Below, piece by piece: positions 34,602 to 46,415 of a stretch of 64,000 nucleotides of DNA. Numbering within the stretch: the stretch's first letter is position 1; every line of letters begins with the position of its first letter. The DNA lies in NCBI GenBank assembly GCA_037367405.1, contig JAZKJV010004145.1, positions 677,620 to 741,619 of the forward strand. Direction: 5' to 3'. Position numbers and translations under genes: made by a program. Source of the stretch: Ottelia alismoides (Eukaryota; Streptophyta; Magnoliopsida; Alismatales; Hydrocharitaceae). Under the pieces are notes generated by a model. The model worked only from the letters and a program-made list of their open reading frames with translations, did no database searches and was not told the origin of the DNA.

Positions 34602-37600
34602 AAGTTGTTGAAGGTTTTGGATTAGATCCATGAACCTACGAAGATTTTGGCTCGTTTAGGTTCGTGAAGATTTTAGCATTTCGATTTTCGCAGCCCTGTC
34701 TTGTGATAAAATTTTGGCCTTGTTTAAAATGTTTAAGCAAGAAATTTTAAATTTTATAATGTTCACATTAATCAAGTAAATATTAGTATTTGAGTTCGCA
34801 TAATTTGGATTCCGTTTGCTCAAGATATGGTCGTTTTATTAACCATATATCCACTGTTTTGGGGATAGCGAATAGAAACGTAATTAAAATGTTAATTACG
34901 GTTTTAAAATGCTTCAAAATGTGTGTTTATCACATGGTTTCGTTTTTAAATCAATCAATCTTTGGAAATTGATTTTGCTTATATTGGATTTAAAATGAAT
35001 GAGATATGCTATTTTTACTTAGTGAGGGTCACTGATGGAAATTGCATTATTATCCAAAACCTTGTGATTGCCATTCAAATAAATTAATGGAAATTAATTA
35101 TTAATTTTTTAAAAATATTATTGATAAATATTTGTGAAATATTTAAAGATGATAATCAATTCCTTGAATGACATTTCACTAACCAAAATGATAAGATAGT
35201 TGATCTTGATCATAATTGATATGAAATCATCAACAAACATTGTTTTCATGCAAAACCCTAGTTTATCCTACAATAATTGTAGAACAATTTTTACATGCAA
35301 AACCCTATTGCTTGAATAGGATTGGGTATTTGTTTAGCAAATCTCCTTATAATATTATTACAATGGTTTTGATGAATATTATATGGCATAATTTCGGTTG
35401 AAAAACCGATGAGCATCTCAAAGTACATAATGATCTATCTGGCATTATCCTTTCCTGAGGTGGATATGGTGTCTAGTCGGAGAGCATTGGGGTAGCGGGT
35501 TGCACCAGATGTGGTCCATCCCACTCTCGTCGGTACTGGCCATGACAGCGGGTAGGGACTCAATAATGCCGGAGAAATCAAAGTGTATTTTTCTAATTAT
35601 TAAAATCCAAATAATACGTATTTTGAGATTATACCTACTATTCAAGTAATAATCAAGTTTGTTGATTAAAAATTGGACTGATAATTAAACTAATGTGATT
35701 AAATTGATTATATCCAATTAAAAGCACTCTATTATGAATAAATGTGTATTTCCCTTGGAAGAATTGATGATAATGAATGTGATTCATAATGACTAATTAG
35801 AATTTGAATATGATATGGAGGATCACATTAGCGACATACATGGTCTCCCATCAAGGCGGAGGGTTCCGTCACCAGAGATTGTATGTCGGAGATGCATGTC
35901 CGAAGTGACAACTCCTCCATACAAGCCATTTGGATCGGGCTCTTCACTTCTCGAAAGAGTAAGGACATATACGTAGTGACTTCAATATCGAGTCCTCATA
36001 TTATTAGGGCGATATTGGATTGCGTATAGCGAGTATTAAGCATGTTGACGGTTGGTTCAATTAATGACGGGTCAACATCACCTTAGGGGTGGTGGGCCCG
36101 GGTATTAAAGACCGAATTGGGAGATGCAAGTTGGACTTGCAAGGCAGAATGTATTCCCGCTTCTTTTTATCGGAGTCACAAGTTCTCATATTATTGGGAT
36201 GTGACAAAGATAAGGAAGGAGATCCCAGATCTTGCTTGAGATATAATGGTAGGTATATCTCTTACATTGAAAGTGATTAAGGGAATGAACTTTCAGTGTT
36301 GACAAGGCAAGACAACTTTGATATAAAAACTCCTAAATCAAAGTAAAATATGTATGTATATATATACACTTATGCAAATTTCTTATTTCAGATAATCCTT
36401 CATTAAACCTACTCAATGTTATACTCAATAATAACTATTAAAATATCATGGATTGGACTCATGATCCAGATATTATACTTGCAATTGGACACATAATGTA
36501 TGTGGTTGCATTGTGCAAGATTCCTCAACATAATGAGGTATGACAATTAAATAAGACAATAAGACATCACCTTAGGGTTCGTATGTCTTTTTAGTCTTGA
36601 TCTTTCATTGAGTGTACTTTGGAAGTGACATGTCGATGGTAAATCGTAATTGTCGAATAATCCTTATAAAATCAAAGAAGATATTTTGGCATACATATGT
36701 GCTCTAGACATTTAACCATGAATGACATGGTTATTTGCATTATGCAGAATGGTAGCTCGAAAGAGATGATGTATTCAAAATGTTTGAATACCTACTTAAA
36801 CCAATGTTTTAAGAGTCTAGATGGAAGTAGAAATGATAAATGTCATCATTCTACTGTCTATACTCAAGTTATTCATGAATCTTCATAATATTCATATTGT
36901 ATGAATTAAATGAAGCATGTATAAATGTTGAAGTTCTCTTATATTGAAATCTTTTGATTTCAACATAAGAGATCCTTTGTCTTAAGCAATGGTTGTTCAT
37001 AGATAAAGAGAGCGTAGTGGAAGCATGGGTCTGACCCAAGCAAGATGGAAAGTCAAAGAGTTGACCTACTTCTGTGACTTCCATATGACATCCAGATAGT
37101 TGGATGAATGCCAATACTGCAACGAGTTGATGTATTGATAGTATAACTATCTGGACTATCTAGGATCCTTAGAGAAGGACTCGGATAGTGCATCGAAATA
37201 ATCTACATTTGATCATTGAATTTGACTTTCTTATAAGATAAGATTAAAGTCTAATAATTGTATCTCATTCTTCTAATGACACTTGCAATTGTTGCATATG
37301 TTTTAGAAGACTGAAAAATTTGATCTTAAGGTTTATAGTTATCCACATGGATATTGATGCAATTGTTGCAACAATATCTATTGGATTGATAGACTTCAAA
37401 GTTTCAGTGGGAGAGCTTTAATCTTAGAGAATGTCTCTATGACCTAGATAATAGAATACACTCATTATTTGTTTCTAAATGTTGGAAATAAACATGAATT
37501 CTGAGATTGAATTATCATAAAAGGTTATGATGGATATATTTCAGATAGTAATCTAATATCTAGTGGACTCCACAATATTAGAAAATTAATGAATGGTTCA

Positions 37601-37785
37601 TTAAGATTTCTAATACTAAAATTTAAACCTTAACAGATCAATAGGATGATGAAGATCATTTGACAATGATTCAACATCGAGTCTTGGACTTATATCTATT
37701 GATATGACCAATAGACTAGTGAGGTATTGAACTTTCGATTGTCTGAAGGTTCAAATCTTACGTACTTGTGAATATTGGATTCAAA
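34602..37785 (+). other. Copia-A internal region before integrase, no gag recognised
   Basis: About 3.2 kb separate the PBS from the first recognisable pol motif. Frames are short and I find no CCHC zinc knuckle or copia gag signature. The stretch is alignable by eye with copia-B (13,100-16,150 and 23,845-26,930). Gag may be decayed beyond recognition, or the element may have lost it. Confidence 0.5.
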
Positions 37786-39580
37786 GTAAGTATGTCCAAT
37801 ACACTCTTCTCTGGGAATACTGTAAGATGCCGGGGTATTCATGATCTTATACATATTGATGTATGTGGATCATCTGTATCATAATAAACATTGATGATAT
37901 GTGATATCATTTAATGATTATTTGTGATATGAGATTTCTTATCTTCACCTAAGAAAACTTTTAAATGTTCAAGGATTTCACAATTTTGGTTTAGAACCAA
38001 AGTTTGAAGAAAGATGAAATGAATTTGATCTAACCTAGGTAGCTTGTAAATGTTAGATAAAATTCAAAGAATACCTTATGGAGATATGAACATCATTTCT
38101 ATCTCACTCCTCCTGATAAACCTGAACTCAATAGACTTGTAGGAAGATACGATTGGATCATGTGTGACATGATTTGGTCAATGATGTTTTTTAGCATAAT
38201 TACCTCTTAGTTTCCACGTATATATGTGGTAGAGACTACACTATATATCCTTAATAAGATTCCATGAAAGTAAGCTGGAATTAAGCACTAGAGAGTGCTA
38301 CTTCATTAGGAAAATAAAGTATGGTATGGGATACCTACTTTATGACCTTGAGATTCTTAAAATATCTCATCTCTGAGAATGTGATTCTTAGAGGTTGAGA
38401 CTCTTGAGAATCAAGAAGAAAATGAAGTAAAGGAACTCATTTAATCTTGAGATGATAATGAGGCTCCTAAAATCGGAAACTAAAAGGATAATTAAAGATA
38501 AAACAATAATACCACTTCAAATGAGCTTGGGGATGTATTCCATGTGTCAATTAAGTCTGACAATGATCGGACATCATGTGATGAAGCTCCTAAGGATCAT
38601 GACATGGAAAGATGGATATTAGCAATAAAGTCTAAAGTAGACTTCATATACAAGTGTTGTATATGGACTCCCGAGGATCCACCTATATGGGTAAGAACCA
38701 TAAAGGTGTAAATGAATCTTCAAGAGAAAGGGAATCTGATGATAACGTAGAGACCTTCAAATCTCGGTTCGTAGCCATGAGCTACACACTGTAAGAGAAG
38801 ACATTTCTTGCGATGAGACTTTCTCTTCAGTAACCATGCTTAAACCCATCGGATTGTTGCTAACTATAGCTACACAAGTTGGCTTTGACATCTTCAAGAT
38901 GGAAGTCAAGATTGCATTCCTCTATGAATGCCTATCTGAGGATATTCACATGAAGTAGCCCCAGATCTTCATGATTGGGGAAATTAAGGTGTGAAAGCTA
39001 AAGAAATCCATCTATGGACTCAAAAATCTTCTTGTTGCAACATAAGATTTGATGAATTTATAAATGTTATGATTTCAGATAGAATCTTGATGAACCATAT
39101 GAAGCTTAGTGGGAGTGCCTTTGTATTCATCGTACTAAATGTAGATAATATCCTAATCATTTAGAATGATATAAAGATGATGATAAGTATTTTATGATCT
39201 GGCTATTTCATACCTTGAGATATGATCTCAAGTATACCTCTTAGATCTTAGTTCTGAAGTTGTTCAGAAGCAAAGAGAAGAGAGAGAATTGTGATTGTCA
39301 CATTATTGGTACATCCTGGATATATTCTATCCATAGAAGGCTTCCTTCCCTTAAGATTTGGTACTGACCAATCTGAAGGGATAGCATATCAAGTGTTGAT
39401 GGTGCTAAAACTGCTTGCCTTTATGCATCGGTTGCTAGAAGCCTCGTATGTGCTAGATGTGTACGAAAGTCAATTGTCTGCCATGCAGTGGTAGTATTAA
39501 ACTGTTACTAATCCTACCATAGAAATAAAACACTTGAGTGCAGTAATAATAAATATCTTCAAAGATGACAGAACTTAGGG
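37786..39580 (+). pseudogene. Copia-A pol remnant (integrase, reverse transcriptase)
   Basis: At 37,786-37,850 one frame reads FSGNTVRCRGIHD then LIHIDVCGS, the end of the pre-integrase zinc region and the start of integrase. Near 38,090-38,270 the integrase tail reads LTPPDKPELN and later LYILNKIP. Reverse transcriptase follows: FIYKCCIWTPEDPP near 38,650, MLKPIGLLLTIATQ near 38,840, FDIFKMEVKIAFLYE, and SIYGLK near 39,010. The YVDD box is degraded to NVDN at 39,138-39,149. Stops and frameshifts are frequent. RNase H is poorly preserved before the 3' LTR. The element is dead but its full layout is readable. Confidence 0.82.
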
Positions 39581-39975
39581 ATAATGATCTCAAAGTCTCA
39601 TCGTCAAGAACCTTAAGACTTTATAGCTAGTGATCTAAAAGGTCTTAACTGTAGATGCCTTGGGAGATAGAGATCTCCAGGAATAAAGGTATTCTGATAA
39701 GGATTATGGAAATACTGGTTATAATAATTACTGAGAAATAGTGTTAAGTACACTATAATTGCTTTATCAAGATTGAGTATTGGTTGCATAAGATGCAACA
39801 TTCGCATTGGATGCGAGAACTGTTACCTAGGGATATGCAAGTGTTGCAAAAGGACTTGGCATAGTCTCTTGGGAACAGAGAGATTGATCAGCTTACCTAG
39901 ATATTTTCAAAATAGCCTATGATTGTCACATGAGTGTGGGTTTAAATGATTATCCCATTAATGGCTCTTTGGGCT

Positions 39976-39985
39976 AGTGGGAGAT
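39976..39985 (+). other. Copia-A polypurine tract
   Basis: TAGTGGGAGAT abuts the 3' LTR start TGTTGGACATG. This is the usual form of a copia polypurine tract. Confidence 0.85.
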
Positions 39986-42557
39986 TGTTGGACATGCGAG
40001 CCCACGGCGAGCCATTATGCAATAAATGTTATTACGGATATCATTCCCTGATATGAAATGAAGAATAACTAATTTTCATAATAGGTCCCTTAGTACAATT
40101 AAGGTTATGTACCATGGCCATCTTAATAATCATACAGATGTTGGTTCAACTGTTGAATTATAGAGGCTGGTGCTTGGATGAATATCTAAAGAGTTAGATT
40201 GAGGACTCATCAAGCACCGTCAAATGATTGTTAAGAGATGATCTCCAGCCAGAGTAGGAGATGGCAATCCTTTCTCACATAGGATGATATCTGACTGATC
40301 TCTTGATGTAGGTCCTCTGCATAGGAATAGAGATTCGGAGGTGTCTGATTAGTTAGTTCAAAGAGTTGACTTAACGAGATCGAGATAACCAAAAACCTAT
40401 ATGGTATGCTGCCAAGGTATAGGCATGCATCCTCTGACTGGAGACAGATGTGTTACTATATGTCTGAGTATGTACATTTGGCAGACTAATAGGTTGTTGC
40501 CCTAACCAAGGTTTATACACCGGCGCCTTGGTGTGCATATAAGGGCATATGAGTAATACGATCTCTCAAAGGGATCATACAGGTTCACTACTGAATCGGA
40601 AAACATGAGCTCACTCTTGAGATATTTGGAAGAATCAAATTCCGTGCACGGTCGTCTCGCTTTGGAAGCTTGACTGAATTTGTAGGTTTGATATATGCTT
40701 TTGGAAAGTATATGATCAAGACCTAAGTATGATTTATGCTTTTGGAAAGTATATGATCGATACCAAATCCCAATGATCAAACGAGAAACTTACTGAAAAA
40801 GCCCTGAAGTAGACAGTATAAAGTTGATCTAATACTTCGGGTTTATTTTGGGTCTTCTAGTATGTAGGATGTACAGATGTTGGGAATACCTGAGGGTGAT
40901 GTGATCATAAACGATTATATAACCATGAAACTTCCATTCCTAGGGAGTGATGAAATGGGTCTGGATTTTAGTGACTCCTCTCAGTAGAGAAGTAATCTGA
41001 TCTTGATCCAAATGTTGGACATTGATCTGAATGTGATTCAGATGCAATGAGAAGATTAGATTTGCAGTCTTGATTTAATCAAGCATCTCTGGGAGGCCCG
41101 AGATCTAGATTTGAGATGTGATCTCAATATCCAAGTCATTGTACGTGGAACAATACAATCACCATGTCCTTATCTCCAAGTATCCGCGGAGAAAGCGCAT
41201 TATCCTTGAAAGAGTTCATGGATAATATTATTGTTGATATAAGTATCCAAGCATCGAGAAAATTGATAATTAAATGTGATTAAATTATCATGGATAATAT
41301 AAAATTGATTCATATTATAAGGAGAGATATCTAAGATAATTAAAAGTTATTTAATTAACAAAGATACGAATAATGTGAATGTGAATCATGTTATTTGGGC
41401 ACATGAAAAAAGAGATCCAAGAGTATTAAATGTGATTTAATTATCATGGATATGAATAATGTGGATAACACTATCCATATTAATCATATATATTATAAAT
41501 GTGATTTATAATATATAAGAGAGAGCATATTGCGATTTATATTTGTTAATTAATTATTAATGTGAGTTGGATTCACATTAGATGATTAATTGAAAATATA
41601 ATTTACATTTTGTGTTGGGATGAGAATGCGATTCACATTTTTTTAATGGCATGATTGCAATATTTCACAAGATAATTGTGACTTATATTTGTGAAATAAT
41701 TTACAACAATTGTTGTTGTAAATTTTAGAGATATGTCATGAGATAATGAGATCTCATGAGACAATGAGATCTCATGAGATAAATGAGATCTCATGAGAAG
41801 AGTGGTTGTCCCCTATTTTTAGGGGATATGGTTTATCTCCACATTATCTCCAAGGATAATTAATTGATTTGATTTGAATTTAAATATATTGATTTATTGA
41901 TATATATTAAATTAAATTAAATTAATTATTTTTTGTGTTTTTCAATCATTGAGATCCATGGACTCCCAAACCCTATATAAGAAGAGGCACCCTTGCTCTT
42001 CAATACATATGTTAGATGATTATAATGAATGCTCTCTTTTCTCTCTACACGTCATGTGCCTCTCTCCATCTCTCTCTTATGGCCATCCACCGTGGAGCCT
42101 TTGAGAGAATCGAAATCACTGTGGCATCGTCGTTATGTTAGTGAAGTTCTTACTCGTGGATCTCCATCTCCTTCAATGCGTCTCACTCGTGAAGAAGATG
42201 TTGGATCTCGTGTGACGTGATCAAGAGATCCGCCACTTGGATCATCAACATGGATTGCGAGGACCACGCGATTCATCCCCGCGCTCGCAAGCGTCTCCTC
42301 CATCGGATCGGACTTGAGACAGGAGGTCTCTTGGTTTAGAGACTCGATCGCAACCACGCTTCAAGAGTAATCTGATTACTTGTTTGTGGTTTAGATGAAA
42401 CGATCCGAGAAGTGTTCTTGGATCATGTGGTTTCATCGCATAAAAAAACTTAATTTCCGCTGCATCGAGCAACTAGTGCGACTAGTTGCTCCCGGTCGCA
42501 TTCGATGCGATCATCATGCTTCCGTGAAGCGCTTGAGGATTTTTCCCGTATCCTTCA
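39986..42557 (+). mobile_element. Copia-A 3' LTR
   Basis: It is 2,572 bp, begins TGTTGGACATGCGAGCCCAC and ends tatccttca. It matches the 5' LTR with many small differences. The largest is a shorter stretch before the TATA box, where the 5' LTR has about 50 extra bases (33,900-33,960). The divergence is clearly larger than between the two G1 LTRs, so copia-A is the older insertion. Confidence 0.92.
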
Positions 42558-42562
42558 GTACT
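42558..42562. repeat. Copia-A target site duplication, right
   Basis: GTACT, identical to 31,940-31,944. L2 sequence resumes right after it with cgaccataaa. Confidence 0.9.
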
Positions 42563-43886
42563 CGACCATAAAATACCACGAAGCTTGACTACTTTGTCGA
42601 GTAGAGGAGCCGCCACACAAGGGGGACCATATGGATCTCGCCTAAGAGGTTGTCGTCTCTCAACTCATCTCCTACATCTTTCACCTAGAGGTTAAAGGAT
42701 CTCGACCTCTCTTCTCTCAAAACGACGGACGAAGAAAAGAGAATGATGATGAGGGAAAGTTGGAAAAGAAGTGGAGTGGAAGTTGGAGAAGTGGTGGAGA
42801 AAGTTTCTAGGGTGGGAAGTTGGAGTAGAGAACAAGCAAATGGAGAAATGAAACTAAAAATAATAAAATAAGTAAAATAAGTAGACTATTAAAAATAATG
42901 AAAAGAAGAGAAAATAAAAGTAGAAGGAAATTTTAAAAAAAATGAAAAATAAATAAATATAAATAATTTTAAAAAATGAATAAATAATGAATAATAAAAA
43001 ATAAAAATTTTACTAAATTAAATTTTGAAAGCATCTAAAAAAATCAAAAACTAAATGTAAACAATCAAAAAAGAATATCAAAAGGATCAAATCAACGTGT
43101 TCTACATGAAAATTACTCATCTCGACGAGATCTGCAATTTTTGTGAAGGATCGAAAACCAAAATAAACCATATGTACAAATTGAATATTTGGGTGGTGCC
43201 TTATAGGTATAAAATACCGCATTTTTTTCCTTTTGCAGCTTTTTTAATTTTAAAAGAAAAGAGAAAATCAAAATAAAATTAGATAATATATGGAATAAAT
43301 ATTTAAAACTTAATATAATTTTTTTTGGATTTGTAGTAATTAAGAAAATAAAAAGATAAAAATAAAAGGTTGTTTGTTCAATATGTATAATATACAATAG
43401 GGGCCCACAACCCAACTTTTACATACGAACTCCGATTTTCATGAAATTGGTTTTCTCTTGAAGGTCTTCGAATTTATATTACATTAAAAGTGAGTAGACC
43501 TAAATTATACACTTTATGAGAGAGATATGTTCATTTTAAGGTTCTTAGTCTAAAATTGGGTTTGGGTATTATTTGGATAATTTTACACGTTAGTATTTTT
43601 ATATTTTCCTTTATTAGTGTAAGTAATATATACGCTATAGAGTTAATTTTAATGATTTTAAGTTAGTATAAAATAGATACAAATAAGTGAATTTTACTAA
43701 TATACAGGTGAATATGTACACGGAATTTCAAGCTTCTTATTAATGCAAATTTGAATGCTAAAATGCAAATATTATTTACACTTGCAAGAATGCTAATTAT
43801 GCAATATAAGTGGAGATATGCATCTAATTACCCGGGAATAAAGCTCTATTTTAGAATTTTTAGAGTGATGAATCATAGATTCATCA

Positions 43887-43891
43887 CCTGC
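43887..43891. repeat. Solo LTR Y target site duplication, left
   Basis: CCTGC lies between the end of L2c and the first base of Y, and is repeated at 50,924-50,928. L2b is followed by the same CCTGC and L2a by TCTGC. Confidence 0.75.
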
Positions 43892-46174
43892 TGGTAATCA
43901 ATATTTTTCGTGCGTATCTAAATATGTCTCAAACAGGGCAGAGACACGGTCGCAATAGTGACCCACAAAAAAACCTAATTAACCAATAGATAACCCACAA
44001 TTCAAGATCAAGCAATAAAAATAAATGTGGAGTTAAATTTTATTAACTCTACAACAAGGTGTATATAGGTACAAGTATGTAGAGGTGGAGCACAAAGGAT
44101 AGATCGGGAAAATTAATGCACAAAATGTGATTGTGACTATTATCTCTTTGTTTTTTTTGAAGGTTTTTTCATATTTTAATTTATTTTTGATTTTATATTT
44201 CTATATTTTGATTTTTATTTTTCTATTTTACATTTTCTTTTTATATTTTTATATATTTATATTTCCTTTTCTTATAAAAAGATATAATATATAAGGCTTT
44301 ATTTGGGGTATAAATACAATATATACTAACATAGATATAGATACTACTAAACATATTAAAAATAAGAGAAATAAAATATTTTTTTGGTTTTAAATAACTA
44401 TTTATTATTTTTATGATTTTGTAGGAATTTTTCATTATTTTTTATATATTACTAAAGTTAAAAATACCCTAAAACAGAGTTTAATTAAGTAACCCAAATT
44501 AAAATAGACATATAAAATGGCAAACAATGTCAAAAAAATTTTAAATTAATTTTAATATATTAATAATAATACGAAAAAAACATAAAATGGAGCACACAAT
44601 TTTTAGAGTTTTTAATAAATTTTAATATTTTTATAAGTGTTTTAGTGGTTTTTCTATTTTTTGGGGTTTTCTTTTGTAAATTCTAGGGATTTTGGGTCTA
44701 GAAACGTATTAAAAAGATTTCAATTTTTTATGGCTTCTATATTGCAAACGTGGAGAAACTAGGCTATTTTTTATTTTTAATAAATAATAAAAAGTCCTAA
44801 AATTGCAAACTAAAAATATGGCTTGACTCTAGATGCAATAAGTAACTTGAGTATAATTTTGTGGATTTTTTCGAGAAACGTAAATTTTAAAATAAAGATA
44901 AGAAACAAAGAGAAACTACATTGCTAGCAAGGGAATTTACGAAAATATAACAAGTCCAGGGGCCAAGATGCAAAATATCCACAAAATATATAACTTAATA
45001 TCCAAAATATCCAACAAACAACAATAACCAAAACCCGCAAGTGTTTAAGTGCAAAAATCGCAGAGTTTTCTACTGACTCAGCTCATTATTAAAGTGCAAA
45101 TGCATATAAGTGCAAGGTATTTTGCACAATGTTAACAAAAATTTTTAACTAAGTAATATATTTACAACAATAAATAATAAATACGTAAAATTGTGGGGTA
45201 GCGGTTGATATTTACCTCCAAAGTGTTGTGATCGAATGGCAGGCCTTTCTCCACATATCCATGTGGCAGTGCAAGAGAAGGCAATTATGATTATCGATTA
45301 GCGGCTACGATTAGACCCAAGAGATAGATTGGATGGTTGGGATGCTCTGGATCCAATGGCTACTATGGCGTCTGGGAAGCTATTCTTGATCCTATGGTGA
45401 AGAAGTTAGGTGGACGAATAGGGAAACGCCTCCAACGAGGCGAGCATCTCCGCCCTCTGATCCTACTCCTCTAAGGATCCTTGAAGCTCCAAAATGGCAC
45501 TTGATGCTCCGGGAAGGGTCATCGACTGATCGGTAGTGCCAAAATGGCCAGGCAAGCTCCGATGCGCTACCGAGAGGTCAATGGGAGTTGACGGCTCTAG
45601 GTACCACGATGCCTCCAAAAATCGACCCAAATGGGGGTCTCGAGCCTCCAACACTTGCATGATTCATTAGCACACATATGGCGAGGTGCGATGACGGACC
45701 TCCAGCGAAGCAATGGAGTTGAGGTCCGAGCTCCAGATCCGTGAGGGATCTGGTAGAATGGAGGTGCAGTGGGCGTAGAAAAGGTGAAGGGGAGGCTAGT
45801 GAGCGTGGTTTCCGAGTCAAAGGATGGGGAGGAGCACAATGGAAGGTTTGCCGGAGCTAAGCCCCAACGAACTACGAAAGGATTGAACGAAGCTAAACAT
45901 ATGATTGATAAATAGAATAAATGCAAGAATAAATCCTATGACTAAACTAAGCTAGAAAAGGAAGTAACATGGATACCTCACCAGCCATAAATCCAGGAAG
46001 AATAACCTCGACAACGGCGCTCCTCCGGAGGTGGTGGAAGCTCCTATTCTTTTTCCTATACTCGCTACGAGTTGTTGGAGACGCGCCTCTCACCTGCGTC
46101 TATCCTAAGAAACAATAGGATGCCAAGGTTAGGGAAAAAAAAGGGTTCAAAAGAGAGAGGAAGTCAGATGGAGG

Positions 46175-46181
46175 TTTTATA
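46175..46181 (-). promoter_or_regulatory. TATA-like box of LTR Y
   Basis: The minus strand reads TATAAAA at the right side of the GC-rich block, the same relative place as in G1. Confidence 0.4.
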
Positions 46182-46410
46182 CAAGATGATGGAAAGAGGT
46201 TTTCGATGTAAGATCACAGGATGCTCGAAGTCGTACTGCCCTAGGAGATGGGTAGGCGTGGATCATTGATGCATAAAGAAGATTTCTCATGAGCCTCGAG
46301 AAACATATCAGTGGGTGGGAAATATAGAAACATGGTAGAAAGGCAGGATTGTCAGATGCTACTGGGCGAGTCAGAATAGTTGATCGAGATCAAGCCTCCT
46401 CGCCACCTGG

Positions 46411-46415
46411 TTGGT
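46411..46415. repeat. Solo LTR X target site duplication, left
   Basis: TTGGT precedes TGATGAGC and is repeated exactly at 49,754-49,758. Confidence 0.85.

Larger units (their letters stand above)
29685..43886 (-). mobile_element. L2c, older gypsy LTR interrupted by complete copia-A
   Basis: The LTR runs 29,685-31,944 and, after the copia element, 42,563-43,886, giving about 3.58 kb without the insertion. It ends AGATTCATCA. It is the only L2 copy in the window whose right half is intact around the copia site, including 42,563-42,779, which L2b has lost. Its GC-rich block at 30,960-31,640 repeats that of L2b and carries similar low-complexity minus-strand frames that I do not call genes. Confidence 0.85.

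Noticed and set aside
36089..36280. 63-codon frame similar to 25,142-25,417, considered as a conserved small gene
   Set aside because: It lies between PBS and integrase of related copia elements, so similarity follows from common descent. No motif was recognised.
45463..45926. Minus-strand frames of 65-109 codons as possible host genes
   Set aside because: They lie in the GC-rich core of solo LTR Y and overlap each other in different frames. Stop-free runs are expected from base composition.
46391..46415. Sequence gcctcctcgccacctgg before TGATGAGC as a degenerate gypsy primer binding site
   Set aside because: Perfect TTGGT repeats flank LTR X, and LTR Y continues on both sides, so this is Y sequence and not an internal region.
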